From assembly GCA_910579225.1 (NCBI GenBank), contig CAJTTI010000001.1, forward strand, positions 95,138-159,137: DNA of 64,000 nucleotides, read 5' to 3'. Under the pieces are notes generated by a model that did not search any database, was not told where the DNA came from, and saw nothing but the letters and a program-made list of their open reading frames with translations. Numbering within the stretch: the stretch's first letter is position 1; the number at the start of each line of letters is the position of its first letter. Below, piece by piece: positions 35,852 to 44,010 of the stretch. The translations under genes and the position numbers were made by a program. The stretch is from an uncultured Lachnospiraceae bacterium (GTDB lineage: Bacteria; Bacillota; Clostridia; Lachnospirales; Lachnospiraceae).

Positions 35852-37421
35852 GAAGCTCCGTTACTGCCTGTATCTGATCATTGCGGTTGGAGTGATCAGT
35901 CATATCATGCCCTATGTGTTCCAGCGTTCCCTGTGGATTGACGAAGCCAGGCTTGCAAGTTCCATTGTGAACCGGGATTTTCTGCAGCTGGCGGCAAGCC
36001 CTCTGGATACAGGTCAGAGCGCGCCTGTGGGCTATCTGTACCTTGTAAAGTTCCTCTGTACAATATTCGGTACCGGGGAGGCTGCACTGCGTCTCTGGTC
36101 CCTTCTGGCCTTTTTCGGAAGCGCATTCGTGTTCGGACAGATTTTAAGCAGAGTGATCAAGGCAAAATACCGCCTGATTTACCTGGCGGTATTCATGGTG
36201 ATACCGATCTGGATTTATTATGGAAATGAACTGAAACCCTATATGTCCGAATGTTTTTTTGTCCTGCTGGCAGTGCTTTTGTATGGCGTGTATCAGGATG
36301 GCCGCCTGGGCTTCGGACAGATTGCAGCAGCATATGCGGTCATAGTGTGGTGTTCTTTCGGAGCCGTATTCTATATAGCCGGAGCCATGATTCTGATCAG
36401 TGTGGAAATGCTTTTTAAGTTGATCAAAAAAAAGAGGGAAAGAACAAATGTTCTGAAGAAAATTCCGTTCTGTTTTCTGGTTCTGTTCAGCTTTCTGCTT
36501 AATTATGTATTCTGGCTTTCATCCACCTCCAGCAATGCGGAAGGGCAGGGGTACTGGGAACTGCTGCGTTTTCCACTGATTCCCACATCATTTTCGGACA
36601 TCAGACTTATGGGAAAGATGATGGAGCAGGTGCTGACGCCTTTCGGCAGCTTCCGTATTGTGATCTGCCTGCTCGTGACCGGAAAAGTGATTCTCTGCAT
36701 TCGCAGGCGCAGCATCCGTGCTGCAGACCGGCAGATTTTATCAGGAACAGCGCTTCTGCTTATGGCATCCTGGCTGGGATTCTACCCCATTCAGGACCGG
36801 ATGGTGTTGTTTGTCTCCATGACGCTGTTGGTCTTTGTAATTGATGTCCTTGAAGATATCATAGACCTTTGCCTGAAAAGCGGGAAAAAACTTGTTGTTT
36901 TGGCGCTGCTGGGGGGCGGAGGAGCGGTTTTTCTTGTGTATCTGCTCGGGGATTCTGCATACTGGAGGCCGGGCGGCGTATATATGGTCGGATCGGAGAC
37001 TGCCGGAAACCTGAGATATCTGGAGGAACATCTAACGGAAGCAGATATGGTCTATGTGAGGCATGAGGCTATACCGGCATTTCTGTATGAGATGGATTAT
37101 CCATGGGGGGATGCAGATCTGGTGTACGAGACGCCTTTGGTGAAGGACCATTATATTCTGGGACAGCCCACCTTCCGATATTTCTATGAGATTCCCTACA
37201 GCTATGAGGGAGAACCCATCATGGAGGCGGTGGAAGCAGAGGCGGAGCTGATTGAGTCCTGTGATTCAGTATATATCTATACATCTCATGAAATTGCGGA
37301 GAAAAAGGAAGATACCCAGGCCCTTCTTCGGCTGCTGGAACGATCCGGAGAGGTCCGGATCGCAGCCTGTAAGTATGAAACATATCTGTATCATTATGTG
37401 AAGACAAATTCCGGGATATAA
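35841..37421 (+). CDS. Polytopic membrane protein, GT39/PMT-like
   Basis: 526 residues from ATG 35841; GTG 35832, with GAGGAG 4 nt upstream, is a good alternative. The first extracytoplasmic loop contains QRSLWIDEARLASSIV, the D-E pattern of ArnT/PMT/GT39 enzymes, and APVGYLYLVKFLCTIFGTGE is the next family block. About ten membrane helices precede a C-terminal extracytoplasmic domain of about 140 residues. It probably transfers a sugar from polyprenyl phosphate outside the membrane. Last gene of the + strand operon, overlapping the SDR gene. Confidence 0.72.
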   Translation: MRNKKLRYCLYLIIAVGVISHIMPYVFQRSLWIDEARLASSIVNRDFLQLAASPLDTGQSAPVGYLYLVKFLCTIFGTGEAALRLWSLLAFFGSAFVFGQILSRVIKAKYRLIYLAVFMVIPIWIYYGNELKPYMSECFFVLLAVLLYGVYQDGRLGFGQIAAAYAVIVWCSFGAVFYIAGAMILISVEMLFKLIKKKRERTNVLKKIPFCFLVLFSFLLNYVFWLSSTSSNAEGQGYWELLRFPLIPTSFSDIRLMGKMMEQVLTPFGSFRIVICLLVTGKVILCIRRRSIRAADRQILSGTALLLMASWLGFYPIQDRMVLFVSMTLLVFVIDVLEDIIDLCLKSGKKLVVLALLGGGGAVFLVYLLGDSAYWRPGGVYMVGSETAGNLRYLEEHLTEADMVYVRHEAIPAFLYEMDYPWGDADLVYETPLVKDHYILGQPTFRYFYEIPYSYEGEPIMEAVEAEAELIESCDSVYIYTSHEIAEKKEDTQALLRLLERSGEVRIAACKYETYLYHYVKTNSGI

Positions 37422-37446
37422 AAGGTGCGTAAGAAAACGCTGCAGC

Positions 37447-37487
37447 ATGCATTCGGCGAATACCGCCGGATGCATTTCGCTTTCTTT
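37447..37487. terminator. Bidirectional terminator between convergent glycan operons
   Basis: ATGCATTCGGCG (37447-37458) pairs with CGCCGGATGCAT (37464-37475) over 12 bp with one G-T pair and a 5-nt loop. A T-rich tail (TTCGCTTTCTTTT) follows on the + strand and AAAAC precedes it, giving a short T-run on the - strand. It ends both operons. Confidence 0.8.
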
Positions 37488-37491
37488 TGCG

Positions 37492-38292
37492 CTACTGAAG
37501 TTTGGGATTGTACGCACCAAACAGATTACAGAGGAGAATTTTCATCAGTTCGCTGTTGCCTTTGAAAAAACTGATCTTGGTGGGGGTCTTTCCATGTCTG
37601 GGATAGGCTCTGGTTACCGGTATTTCGCAGGCTTTTCTGCCAGTCTGCGTGGCGCGGACAGACAGATAGGCCAGAAGTTCATAGGTCTGGAAGAGATCCC
37701 GGAAGGGCCGGACCTGCTGGTCCTGGAGGTATTCGGCAGAATAGGCACGGTAGGCATTGGTGGTGTCCGTAAACCACTGTCCGGCAGTCAGGGAGATCAC
37801 AGGGGCATGAATCAGGCGTACGGAGATCAGACGGAGCAGAGGAGTCCGGATAGCTCTTCCGCCTTTGACGAACCGGGAACCCTGGACAAAATCATATCCT
37901 TCCTGCAGCTTTTCTATAAAATCCGGGACATGTTCGATGCTGTCCTTATTATTTCCGTCAATGGTGATGATTCCCTTGTATCCCCGCTGCAGCGCCCACC
38001 AGAAGCCCATGCGGAGCTGAGCGCCCTGCTTTCCTGTATCCTGCTTTACCAGCAACGCGTTGACCTCCAGGGACTTTAGAAGACCTGACCTGGTGCTTCC
38101 GTCGGTGGAACCTCCGTCACAGATAATGATATCGGCATAATCGGATATATGGTACCTTTTTGCACGGTGCAGTTCTTTGTGAATGCGGCTCCCTTCATTG
38201 ATGATCGGAATCAGTAACGCATAATCTTTTTGCTTTCCGGTATATTCCTCGCTGGAAAAAGCGGGAACGCCGTCCTGCCTTTCATAGATCAT
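37492..38292 (-). CDS. Glycosyltransferase, GT2 family
   Basis: 266 residues. YALLIPIINEGSRIHKEL, DIIICDGGSTDGSTRSG and GIITIDGNNKDSIEHV are the donor-binding motifs; the DxD region reads D-G-N-N-K-D. VQGSRFVKGGRAIRTPLLR is typical of DPM1/Ppm-like enzymes. There is no membrane helix. It overlaps the upstream TIM-barrel gene as ATGA and is the last gene of the - strand operon. Likely adds a sugar to the lipid-linked glycan of the same locus. Confidence 0.84.
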   Translation of the reverse strand: MIYERQDGVPAFSSEEYTGKQKDYALLIPIINEGSRIHKELHRAKRYHISDYADIIICDGGSTDGSTRSGLLKSLEVNALLVKQDTGKQGAQLRMGFWWALQRGYKGIITIDGNNKDSIEHVPDFIEKLQEGYDFVQGSRFVKGGRAIRTPLLRLISVRLIHAPVISLTAGQWFTDTTNAYRAYSAEYLQDQQVRPFRDLFQTYELLAYLSVRATQTGRKACEIPVTRAYPRHGKTPTKISFFKGNSELMKILLCNLFGAYNPKLQ

Positions 38293-39077
38293 TCAAATAC
38301 CTCCTTTACATAAGCCATGGTTTCTTCCAGTTCTGACAGACATTCCGTCTTTCCCGTCTCAATAGACACATAACCTTGATAATGCTCTTTTTTCAGAAGG
38401 TCGGACAGTTCCTGGTGGAGTGTCCGCTTTTCGATTTTTTTCAGTCCTGGTTCGCTGATGTGAACATGGCTGATCATGTCTGTAATTCCCTCCAGAACTG
38501 TAAGAGGTTCTTTATTTTCCAAAATAGTTCCCATGTCCAGATTTATCTTCATTCCCGGCGACCGGACGGTCCGGACCAGTTCTATGGCCTGAGAGGTCGT
38601 GTTGATATAATTGGTGTGATAGATGAGAGGATTAGCCTCCATGGCGATGACTGTGTGATGAGTCCTGGCGTCTTCTGCCAGTTCCCGGAAAAAGTACACG
38701 GCAGTCTGCGCATCGGCCCCTTCCGGCAGAAAACGGTTTCGGGGGCATCCGAAGACCAGATTCGGGCACCCCGCTGCTTCTGCAAAGAGAATTGCCTTCT
38801 TCGTATAGCCAATCAGAAAATGCTGCTCTTCTTCTGAGCCAAACACCCGTTCCTGTACGCCATACCAGATGGACTGCATGGAAGAGACAGACAGACCATA
38901 CTGTGTCCGGAGTTCTTCCGCCCAGCCGGCAGCGGCCGACAGCTGATCATAGGGCTTTTCCGGAAAGATTCTGGTGGGCGCAATCTCCAGGCCGGAATAT
39001 CCGTATTTCTTCATAAGTACATATACTTGTCGGTCCTGGTCAGCAGACCAGGCGATATTTGAGATTGACAGTTTCAT
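38289..39077 (-). CDS. Sugar phosphate isomerase/epimerase (AP endonuclease 2-type TIM barrel)
   Basis: 262 residues with the ATG at 39075-39077, chosen because GAGGAGGAAT lies just upstream; an open frame extends further but lacks an RBS. MKLSISNIAWSADQDRQVY opens the barrel. Candidate metal ligands are Glu in VIAMEANPLIYH, Asp in MKINLDMGTILENK, His in ISHVHISEPG and Glu in GYVSIETGK, matching xylose-isomerase-like proteins. It probably interconverts sugar or sugar-derived intermediates for the glycan. Substrate not predictable. Confidence 0.76.
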   Translation of the reverse strand: MKLSISNIAWSADQDRQVYVLMKKYGYSGLEIAPTRIFPEKPYDQLSAAAGWAEELRTQYGLSVSSMQSIWYGVQERVFGSEEEQHFLIGYTKKAILFAEAAGCPNLVFGCPRNRFLPEGADAQTAVYFFRELAEDARTHHTVIAMEANPLIYHTNYINTTSQAIELVRTVRSPGMKINLDMGTILENKEPLTVLEGITDMISHVHISEPGLKKIEKRTLHQELSDLLKKEHYQGYVSIETGKTECLSELEETMAYVKEVFE

Positions 39078-39120
39078 ATGATTCCTCCTCGTGTAATGAT
39101 CGGCAGAATCCGGTACAGTA

Positions 39121-40122
39121 TCAGGGAGAGGTTTTCTGCATACGTTCGGATTCCTGTGCCCAGAACCACTGGGAGATGCGGGTATCGCTGACAGAACCAC
39201 CATATTGTTCCGTCAATATTCTGCCCAGGCGTGCCGTAACTTTTCTAGCGCCGTTCTGGTTCACATGGTATTCATTCATCATGTCGGAACTGTAATCAAA
39301 TCCCCAGTCCCGGGCGTCTTCAGACATATCATAATAATCTACCTGAAGATCGCTGCACATCTGCTTCACATCGTTTAATACGCTGTGATAGCTGTCGGAA
39401 CATACCACAGGCGTTTTGATTACAAAGAGATCAATCTCTTTTTCCTGGCAGAGCCGGATGATTTTCTCCAGATAGATCCGGTCAATTTCATCCATGGGCC
39501 TTGTGGCATCTGTGTAGGCTGGCGTTTCGTAAGGTTCTGTCAGATCTGCCGGACAGAAGCCGAGGAAAATCTGGTCAGTTTCATCTTCCACATGCTCCCA
39601 CGTCTGGTAATAATTATGGTTTTTCAGCAGCGGAAACAGATACAATAGCTGTTCCTCCCGTTTTACGAACGTTTTCAGCAGTTCTGTCCGGCTTGCTGGG
39701 GATAAATTATCCATATTGATGCCAAAGTGAAAATCCGTGTCGATGATGCCATTGCTGCTTTTATCCAGCAGTACGGAATAGGCATCCAGGACCACACATT
39801 CCGGGGACTGCGTCTTCAGCGCGTCGGTCAGATAACCATAGGAGAAGGCAAAGCTCTGGGCCCGGCTGCAGTAGTTGTAGGATTGAATGCCCGTTTCCTC
39901 CCACAGCTGTACGGGATTGATACCACTCATGATATTGCTGGATCCGAGAAATAAAATATCTATGGAATTTTCCGGCAGTTCCTGGTAGGTTTTCATCCGG
40001 ACGTCTGTAGACCAGATGGACTTGTCACGGTATAAAAACAGATGATTTAATCCGGCAAGCATCAGCAGTGCCAGCAGGATAAAAGCAGTGAACCGGACGG
40101 TATTACTGATTGTTTCTTTCAT
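39121..40122 (-). CDS. SGNH-like protein partner of MBOAT (DltD/AlgJ-type)
   Basis: 333 residues with an N-terminal membrane anchor (VRFTAFILLALLMLAGLNHL). The extracytoplasmic domain starts IDILFLGSSNIMSGINPVQL, giving the SGNH block I Ser within G-S-S. Near the C terminus MNEYHVNQNGARKV supplies the His, with an Asn/Glu in place of the usual Asp of D-x-x-H. Proteins of this type work with MBOAT transferases to move acyl groups onto exported glycans or teichoic acids. The MBOAT gene ends 10 nt upstream in the same operon, which supports that pairing. Confidence 0.8.
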   Translation of the reverse strand: MKETISNTVRFTAFILLALLMLAGLNHLFLYRDKSIWSTDVRMKTYQELPENSIDILFLGSSNIMSGINPVQLWEETGIQSYNYCSRAQSFAFSYGYLTDALKTQSPECVVLDAYSVLLDKSSNGIIDTDFHFGINMDNLSPASRTELLKTFVKREEQLLYLFPLLKNHNYYQTWEHVEDETDQIFLGFCPADLTEPYETPAYTDATRPMDEIDRIYLEKIIRLCQEKEIDLFVIKTPVVCSDSYHSVLNDVKQMCSDLQVDYYDMSEDARDWGFDYSSDMMNEYHVNQNGARKVTARLGRILTEQYGGSVSDTRISQWFWAQESERMQKTSP

Positions 40123-40132
40123 GTTCCATCAC

Positions 40133-41647
40133 CTAGAATTTGAAGTAAATAAACTCGGCTGCATCATAATTCAGACCATAGTGCCCAAAGATGACAATGC
40201 AGAAAATCAGAGTCAGCAGAACAGCCCATTTGAACCATAGATTCTGACTGCTTAGAAATCTTTCAATACGTATATTCTTGTAATACCTCACAAAATCAAT
40301 CAACAGCAGGATCAGGAGGCAGAACAGAAGGGCATGCAGATCATTGACCGTCAGTCCCAGCTGATACAGTTCTCCGTTGAACAGTACCCCTATGTCTGGT
40401 GCAGTGAACAGGTGCCGGATATACACAAAAGCGTCCCTGGTTGATTCCGCCCGAAAAAAGATCCAGGCAAAAGTGGTCAGGAAGAATGTACAAAGAATCT
40501 TAAGCAGCTTATAACTGAAAACCTCTGTCCGTACAGTCCATCCTGTCTTGCTCTTCCCTCTGCCGGCGGCTTTTGAAAAGAGATCTCCTGCGATCTGATA
40601 GAAGCCGTGGATCCCGCCCCAGATCACATAATGCCAGGCGGCGCCGTGCCATAATCCACTGGCCAGAAATGTGATCATAAGATTCAGATATTTGCGGATG
40701 GTTCCCTGCCGGTTTCCTCCAAGAGGAATGTACAGATAGTCCCGGAACCAGGAGCTCAGAGAAATGTGCCATCTGCGCCAGAACTCTTTGATTGACGAGG
40801 AGAAATATGGTGCGTTGAAATTTTCCATCATCTCGAACCCCAGGGTTTTGGCGGCTCCTACAGCAATATTGGAATATCCGCCGAAGTCGCAATAAATCTG
40901 GACGGCAAAGGCTGCGGCGCCCAGGAGGAGTATGATGGAGTTGTATTGTTCAGGAGCTTTAAAAACGCTTACTACGAAAATACTGAGCCTGTCCGCAATC
41001 ACAACCTTTTGGAAATACCCCACCAGCATCAGGACCAGTCCGTCTGTAAAAGTCTCATAGCGGATTTGCTTCTGGTTGTGGATGTTCTGTATCTGAGTCA
41101 GCAGATTCTCGGAACGTTCAATGGGACCTGCCACCAGCTGCGGGAAAAAGGCTATGAATAAAGAATATCGGAAAGGATTCTTCTCAGCCTGAATCTTTCC
41201 TCTGTATACGTCAATCACATAACCAAGGGACTGAAAGGAGATAAAGGAAATACCAACAGGAAGCAGGATATCAAAATGCCCGGGACCGGAGGCGATGCCA
41301 AGGCGCCCAAGGATACCGGACAGAGTTGAGGCAAACATATTCAGATATTTAAAATATACAAGAAGTCCTATATTACAGATCACGGCGGCGACGACAGCCG
41401 TGCGGCTGATCTTCTTCCGGGTCTCTGTATTTAACAAAGAAGTCCGGGACCAGTCGATCAGAAATCCTGCCAGATAAGTAACAAGAGACATTCCCATAAG
41501 CAGCAGAAGGTATTTTGCATTCCATGCGCCGTAGAAGACATAGCTGGCAGCGAACAGCCAGATCCATCGGATCTTCCTGGGAAGTAGATAGTAGACCAGC
41601 AAAACTGCCAGATAAAATATTACAAACAAAATTGAATTGAACAGCAT
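40133..41647 (-). CDS. MBOAT family O-acyltransferase (AlgI/DltB-like)
   Basis: 504 residues with about twelve membrane segments. YVFYGAWNAKYLLLL and LLPVGISFISFQSLGYVIDV are the N-terminal MBOAT blocks. FWRRWHISLSSWFRDYLYIP is the conserved WHxSLxxWFRDYLYIPLGG-type loop with the first His, and GLWHGAAWHYVIWGGIHG holds the catalytic His. It passes an acyl group through the membrane to an extracellular acceptor carried by the SGNH partner. First gene of the - strand operon, with its promoter at 41710-41738. Confidence 0.93.
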   Translation of the reverse strand: MLFNSILFVIFYLAVLLVYYLLPRKIRWIWLFAASYVFYGAWNAKYLLLLMGMSLVTYLAGFLIDWSRTSLLNTETRKKISRTAVVAAVICNIGLLVYFKYLNMFASTLSGILGRLGIASGPGHFDILLPVGISFISFQSLGYVIDVYRGKIQAEKNPFRYSLFIAFFPQLVAGPIERSENLLTQIQNIHNQKQIRYETFTDGLVLMLVGYFQKVVIADRLSIFVVSVFKAPEQYNSIILLLGAAAFAVQIYCDFGGYSNIAVGAAKTLGFEMMENFNAPYFSSSIKEFWRRWHISLSSWFRDYLYIPLGGNRQGTIRKYLNLMITFLASGLWHGAAWHYVIWGGIHGFYQIAGDLFSKAAGRGKSKTGWTVRTEVFSYKLLKILCTFFLTTFAWIFFRAESTRDAFVYIRHLFTAPDIGVLFNGELYQLGLTVNDLHALLFCLLILLLIDFVRYYKNIRIERFLSSQNLWFKWAVLLTLIFCIVIFGHYGLNYDAAEFIYFKF

Positions 41648-41709
41648 CTGATCTACTCCATTCTTCAGATTTCCAGGCGTTCAGGCCCCCCTGGCAGGAT
41701 ACTTTCCTA

Positions 41710-41738
41710 ATTATAGTATGATTGTCAGGAGATTGCAA
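41710..41738 (-). promoter_or_regulatory. Promoter of the MBOAT operon
   Basis: Read on the - strand: TTGCAA (41733-41738), a 17-bp spacer and a perfect TATAAT (41710-41715). The leader to the MBOAT start is about 55 nt. Confidence 0.7.
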
Positions 41739-41770
41739 GGGTATCTTCCCGTTTGAGTTTCTGCACAGTC

Positions 41771-41787
41771 CCCTTGTCGATCAAGGG
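41771..41787. repeat. Short perfect hairpin between divergent promoters
   Basis: CCCTTG (41771-41776) and CAAGGG (41782-41787) pair around a 5-nt loop. It lies between the MBOAT promoter and the tRNA promoter. There is no T-run. It may be an operator or a fragment of a bidirectional barrier. Confidence 0.35.
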
Positions 41788-41822
41788 CAACTAAACATGA
41801 TGAAACAAAAAGAAAAAAATAA

Positions 41823-41851
41823 TTGACACTGTCCGAAAAATATGGTATATT
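41823..41851 (+). promoter_or_regulatory. Promoter of tRNA-Trp
   Basis: A perfect TTGACA (41823-41828), a 17-bp spacer and TATATT (41846-41851). Expected start is near 41858, about 13 nt before the mature tRNA. Confidence 0.85.
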
Positions 41852-41870
41852 ATCCGAGTGTCAGAGATAC

Positions 41871-41943
41871 AGGGATATAGTTCAGTCGGTAGAACGTTGG
41901 TCTCCAAAACCAAATGTCGAGGGTTCGAGTCCTTCTGTCCCTG
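41871..41943 (+). tRNA. tRNA-Trp (CCA)
   Basis: 73 nt. The acceptor arm AGGGATA pairs with TGTCCCT with one wobble, discriminator G at 41943. The anticodon stem TTGGT/ACCAA encloses CTCCAAA, with anticodon CCA at 41904-41906. The T arm GAGGG-TTCGAGT-CCTTC is standard. The 3' CCA is not encoded, so it must be added enzymatically. No integrase or duplicated 3' end is seen nearby. Confidence 0.97.
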
Positions 41944-41948
41944 TTTGA

Positions 41949-41983
41949 GGCTTCGGAGTTGCGTTTCCGGAGCCTTTTATTTT
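41949..41983 (+). terminator. Terminator of tRNA-Trp
   Basis: GGCTTCGGA (41949-41957) pairs with TCCGGAGCC (41966-41974) with one G-T pair, followed by TTTTATTTT. It closes the single-gene tRNA transcript. Confidence 0.85.
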
Positions 41984-42078
41984 ACGTATGTATGGATCCG
42001 TATGGAAGAAATCTGCATCTGTCCGGCAAAGAGGGGTGGGGCAGGGGCTATAAAGTATTGCAGGAGGAGAAGCGAAGT

Positions 42079-42948
42079 ATGAGAGGAAAGAGAGCGCTTG
42101 CGGTCTGTCTGGCCGGAATGCTTGCGGTCCTGGCATCGGGATGTTCAAAACGCATGCCATGGGTATCGGCAGCAGGGGAGAGATCAGAAGAAGTACAGGA
42201 TATGGCGGCGAACCGTCTGGACGCAGTAAAACAGTATGGAAAGCTTAAAATCGGTATTTCTGCAGATTATGCGCCTTTTGCCTTTGAGAATCCGGATGGG
42301 GAAGGAGTTCCCTATGCAGGGGCGGATATTGAGTTGGGAAATTATATAGCAGAGAATCTTGGAGTGGAAGCAGAATTCTGTGAGATGGAATTTGACGATT
42401 GTCTGGCTGCTGTGGCAGAAGGCAGTGTGGATCTGGTGCTCTTGGGCATGCTGCCGAAAGGAGACCGGGACACAGTGATGGATTATACAGAAGTCTATTA
42501 CAGACCAGGCAGACAAGTGTTCCTGATCAAAGAGTCTCAGAAGGAAAAATTGTCAAAGCTGGAAGATTTTGAAGAGAAGACAGTGGCTGCTCAGTATGGA
42601 AGTCTGCAGGCGCAGCTTCTGGTGGAACAGCTGCCCGGTTCCTTGCCGGAACTGACAGAGAATGTGAAAGAAGGGATCCTCAAGCTGCGGCTTGGGATTG
42701 TGGATGGAGTGATTCTAGAAGAGGCTCTTGCGGAAACTGCAGTTCTGGAACATGAGGAGCTGGCGCTTTCTCAGGCAGAGCTCTCTTATACGCCATCCGG
42801 AGTGGTAGGAGGTGTGGTAAAAGGAGAGACAGAACTTTTGGCGGCGGTCAACAAGATTCTGGGACAGGCAGCAGAAGAAAACCTGTATCTTAAGTGGCTG
42901 GATGCGGCCAATGAACAGGCTATGTCACTTTCGCGCCCTATTCGGTAA
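42079..42948 (+). CDS. Amino-acid-type solute-binding lipoprotein (SBP_bac_3)
   Basis: 289 residues from ATG 42079 (AGGAGGAG about 10 nt upstream). The signal peptide ends in the lipobox LASGC, so the mature protein is lipid-anchored at the Cys near residue 23. QYGKLKIGISADYAPFAFEN and GADIELGNYIAENLGVEAEF are the family start, and VDLVLLGMLPKGDRDTVMDY the hinge block. It resembles polar-amino-acid or cystine binding proteins. No permease or ATPase gene adjoins it; the next gene is a convergent LysR regulator whose 3' end overlaps it by 11 bp. Ligand unknown. Confidence 0.86.
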   Translation: MRGKRALAVCLAGMLAVLASGCSKRMPWVSAAGERSEEVQDMAANRLDAVKQYGKLKIGISADYAPFAFENPDGEGVPYAGADIELGNYIAENLGVEAEFCEMEFDDCLAAVAEGSVDLVLLGMLPKGDRDTVMDYTEVYYRPGRQVFLIKESQKEKLSKLEDFEEKTVAAQYGSLQAQLLVEQLPGSLPELTENVKEGILKLRLGIVDGVILEEALAETAVLEHEELALSQAELSYTPSGVVGGVVKGETELLAAVNKILGQAAEENLYLKWLDAANEQAMSLSRPIR

Positions 42949-43858
42949 GTGTTCCAACAGGGATATTGTCCAGCCAGTCGGGCTGTCGGTAGTGGGCTAC
43001 AATGTCCCGTATGGCATTCATGGCTGGGGTGAAGCTCTTGCCTTTGTGATATACCAGACTGAAGGAGCGTTCCAGCTCATTAGTGGGGGGAATGAAGATG
43101 CGGATCTGCCGACTCCGGATATCGCGTTCCAGAAGCCTCACGGAGACAACGGCCAGGCACTGGTTGTACAGGATTGCATTGCGGAAGGCGTCCGGACAGG
43201 TTGCTTCCCAGGAGGTGCGGATGTTCAGGCTGTGACGTTTGATAAATTGATCGAACAGCGCCCGTGTGCCGCTTCCTGGTTCCCGAATGATGAACTTCTG
43301 ATCTTCCAGCTCCGCTACATGGATCGTTTCCCGGTCTGCAAACGGGTGGGTATCGGCACAACCAAGTACGAGAAAGTCCCGGATACTCGGGACCATAATC
43401 AGATCCGGGTGGTGGATTTTCCCTTCCACAATACCGATATCCAATTCAGATCTCAGAATCTTTTCTTCTATCATATGTGTGTTTCCAATAAAAGTATAGG
43501 TCTCGGTGTGAGGGAGTTCTTGGGAAAAATCATTCAGTACGTTGGAGATCAGGCAGGAGCCGATGGTAATAGTGGAACCGATGCGGATAATATCTTTTTT
43601 GCAACTTTTCTGCATTGTCCGTTCCATCTGATTGAACTGTCCGACAACCTGATAGGCGCTGTTCAAAAGCTCCTGTCCGGCAGGCGTAATGTGAAGTCTG
43701 CGGGACAGACGATCGAAGAGACGGGCCTCATAGTGTTCTTCCAGTTCCCGGATGGCCTGGCTGATGGTGGGCTGGGAGAGATACAGCTTTCTGGCAGCTG
43801 TGTTCATGGAGCCGCATTCTGCGACGGTGATAAAGATTTTCAGATGTCGAATAGTCAT
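42938..43858 (-). CDS. LysR family transcriptional regulator (CysB/CysL-like)
   Basis: 306 residues. The helix-turn-helix is IFITVAECGSMNTAARKLYL followed by SQPTISQAIRELEEHYEARL, then RLSRRLHITPAGQELL. The effector domain contains IRIGSTITIGSCLISNVLND and IREPGSGTRALFDQFI, as in the CysL/YeiE-type clade tied to sulfite and sulfur control. It is divergent from a CoA-disulfide reductase-AsrC-like pair, with an ATAGGT-TTT-ACCTAT palindrome just in front of its own start, which fits autoregulation and activation of that pair. The sulfur link comes from the neighbours and is inference. Confidence 0.9.
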   Translation of the reverse strand: MTIRHLKIFITVAECGSMNTAARKLYLSQPTISQAIRELEEHYEARLFDRLSRRLHITPAGQELLNSAYQVVGQFNQMERTMQKSCKKDIIRIGSTITIGSCLISNVLNDFSQELPHTETYTFIGNTHMIEEKILRSELDIGIVEGKIHHPDLIMVPSIRDFLVLGCADTHPFADRETIHVAELEDQKFIIREPGSGTRALFDQFIKRHSLNIRTSWEATCPDAFRNAILYNQCLAVVSVRLLERDIRSRQIRIFIPPTNELERSFSLVYHKGKSFTPAMNAIRDIVAHYRQPDWLDNIPVGTLTE

Positions 43859-43870
43859 AAGAATCTCCTT

Positions 43871-43885
43871 ATAGGTTTTACCTAT
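43871..43885. promoter_or_regulatory. Palindromic candidate LysR operator
   Basis: ATAGGT (43871-43876), TTT, ACCTAT (43880-43885) is a perfect 6-bp inverted repeat. It sits 13 nt before the LysR start and about 23 nt upstream of the -35 of the divergent CoADR gene, the usual place of a LysR recognition site. Confidence 0.6.
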
Positions 43886-43907
43886 TAACTTGATAGAATA
43901 ATATCAT

Positions 43908-43936
43908 TTTCCAGTATAGAAAACAAGTGTTATAAT
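43908..43936 (+). promoter_or_regulatory. Promoter of the CoA-disulfide reductase gene
   Basis: TTTCCA (43908-43913), a 17-bp spacer and a perfect TATAAT (43931-43936). A weak -35 with a strong -10 fits an activator-dependent promoter. Confidence 0.6.
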
Positions 43937-43956
43937 AGAACGAAAAGGATGCGTTT

Positions 43957-43980
43957 TGGTATCGGTAGGATCAGATACCA
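43957..43980 (+). repeat. Leader hairpin before the CoA-disulfide reductase gene
   Basis: TGGTATC (43957-43963) and GATACCA (43974-43980) form a perfect 7-bp stem with a 10-nt loop. It falls within the first 40 nt of the predicted transcript. No T-run follows. It may stabilise the mRNA or serve as a second protein site. Confidence 0.4.
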
Positions 43981-44010
43981 GAACAGGATGAATAAAAAGG
44001 AGACGGGAAT

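Noticed and set aside
41871..41943. An integration site at tRNA-Trp
   Set aside because: No integrase, no duplicated tRNA 3' end and no phage or plasmid genes were seen within the window.
42902..43888. A 328-codon open frame on the + strand
   Set aside because: It is the mirror of the LysR gene, which has clear motifs and a proper start on the other strand.
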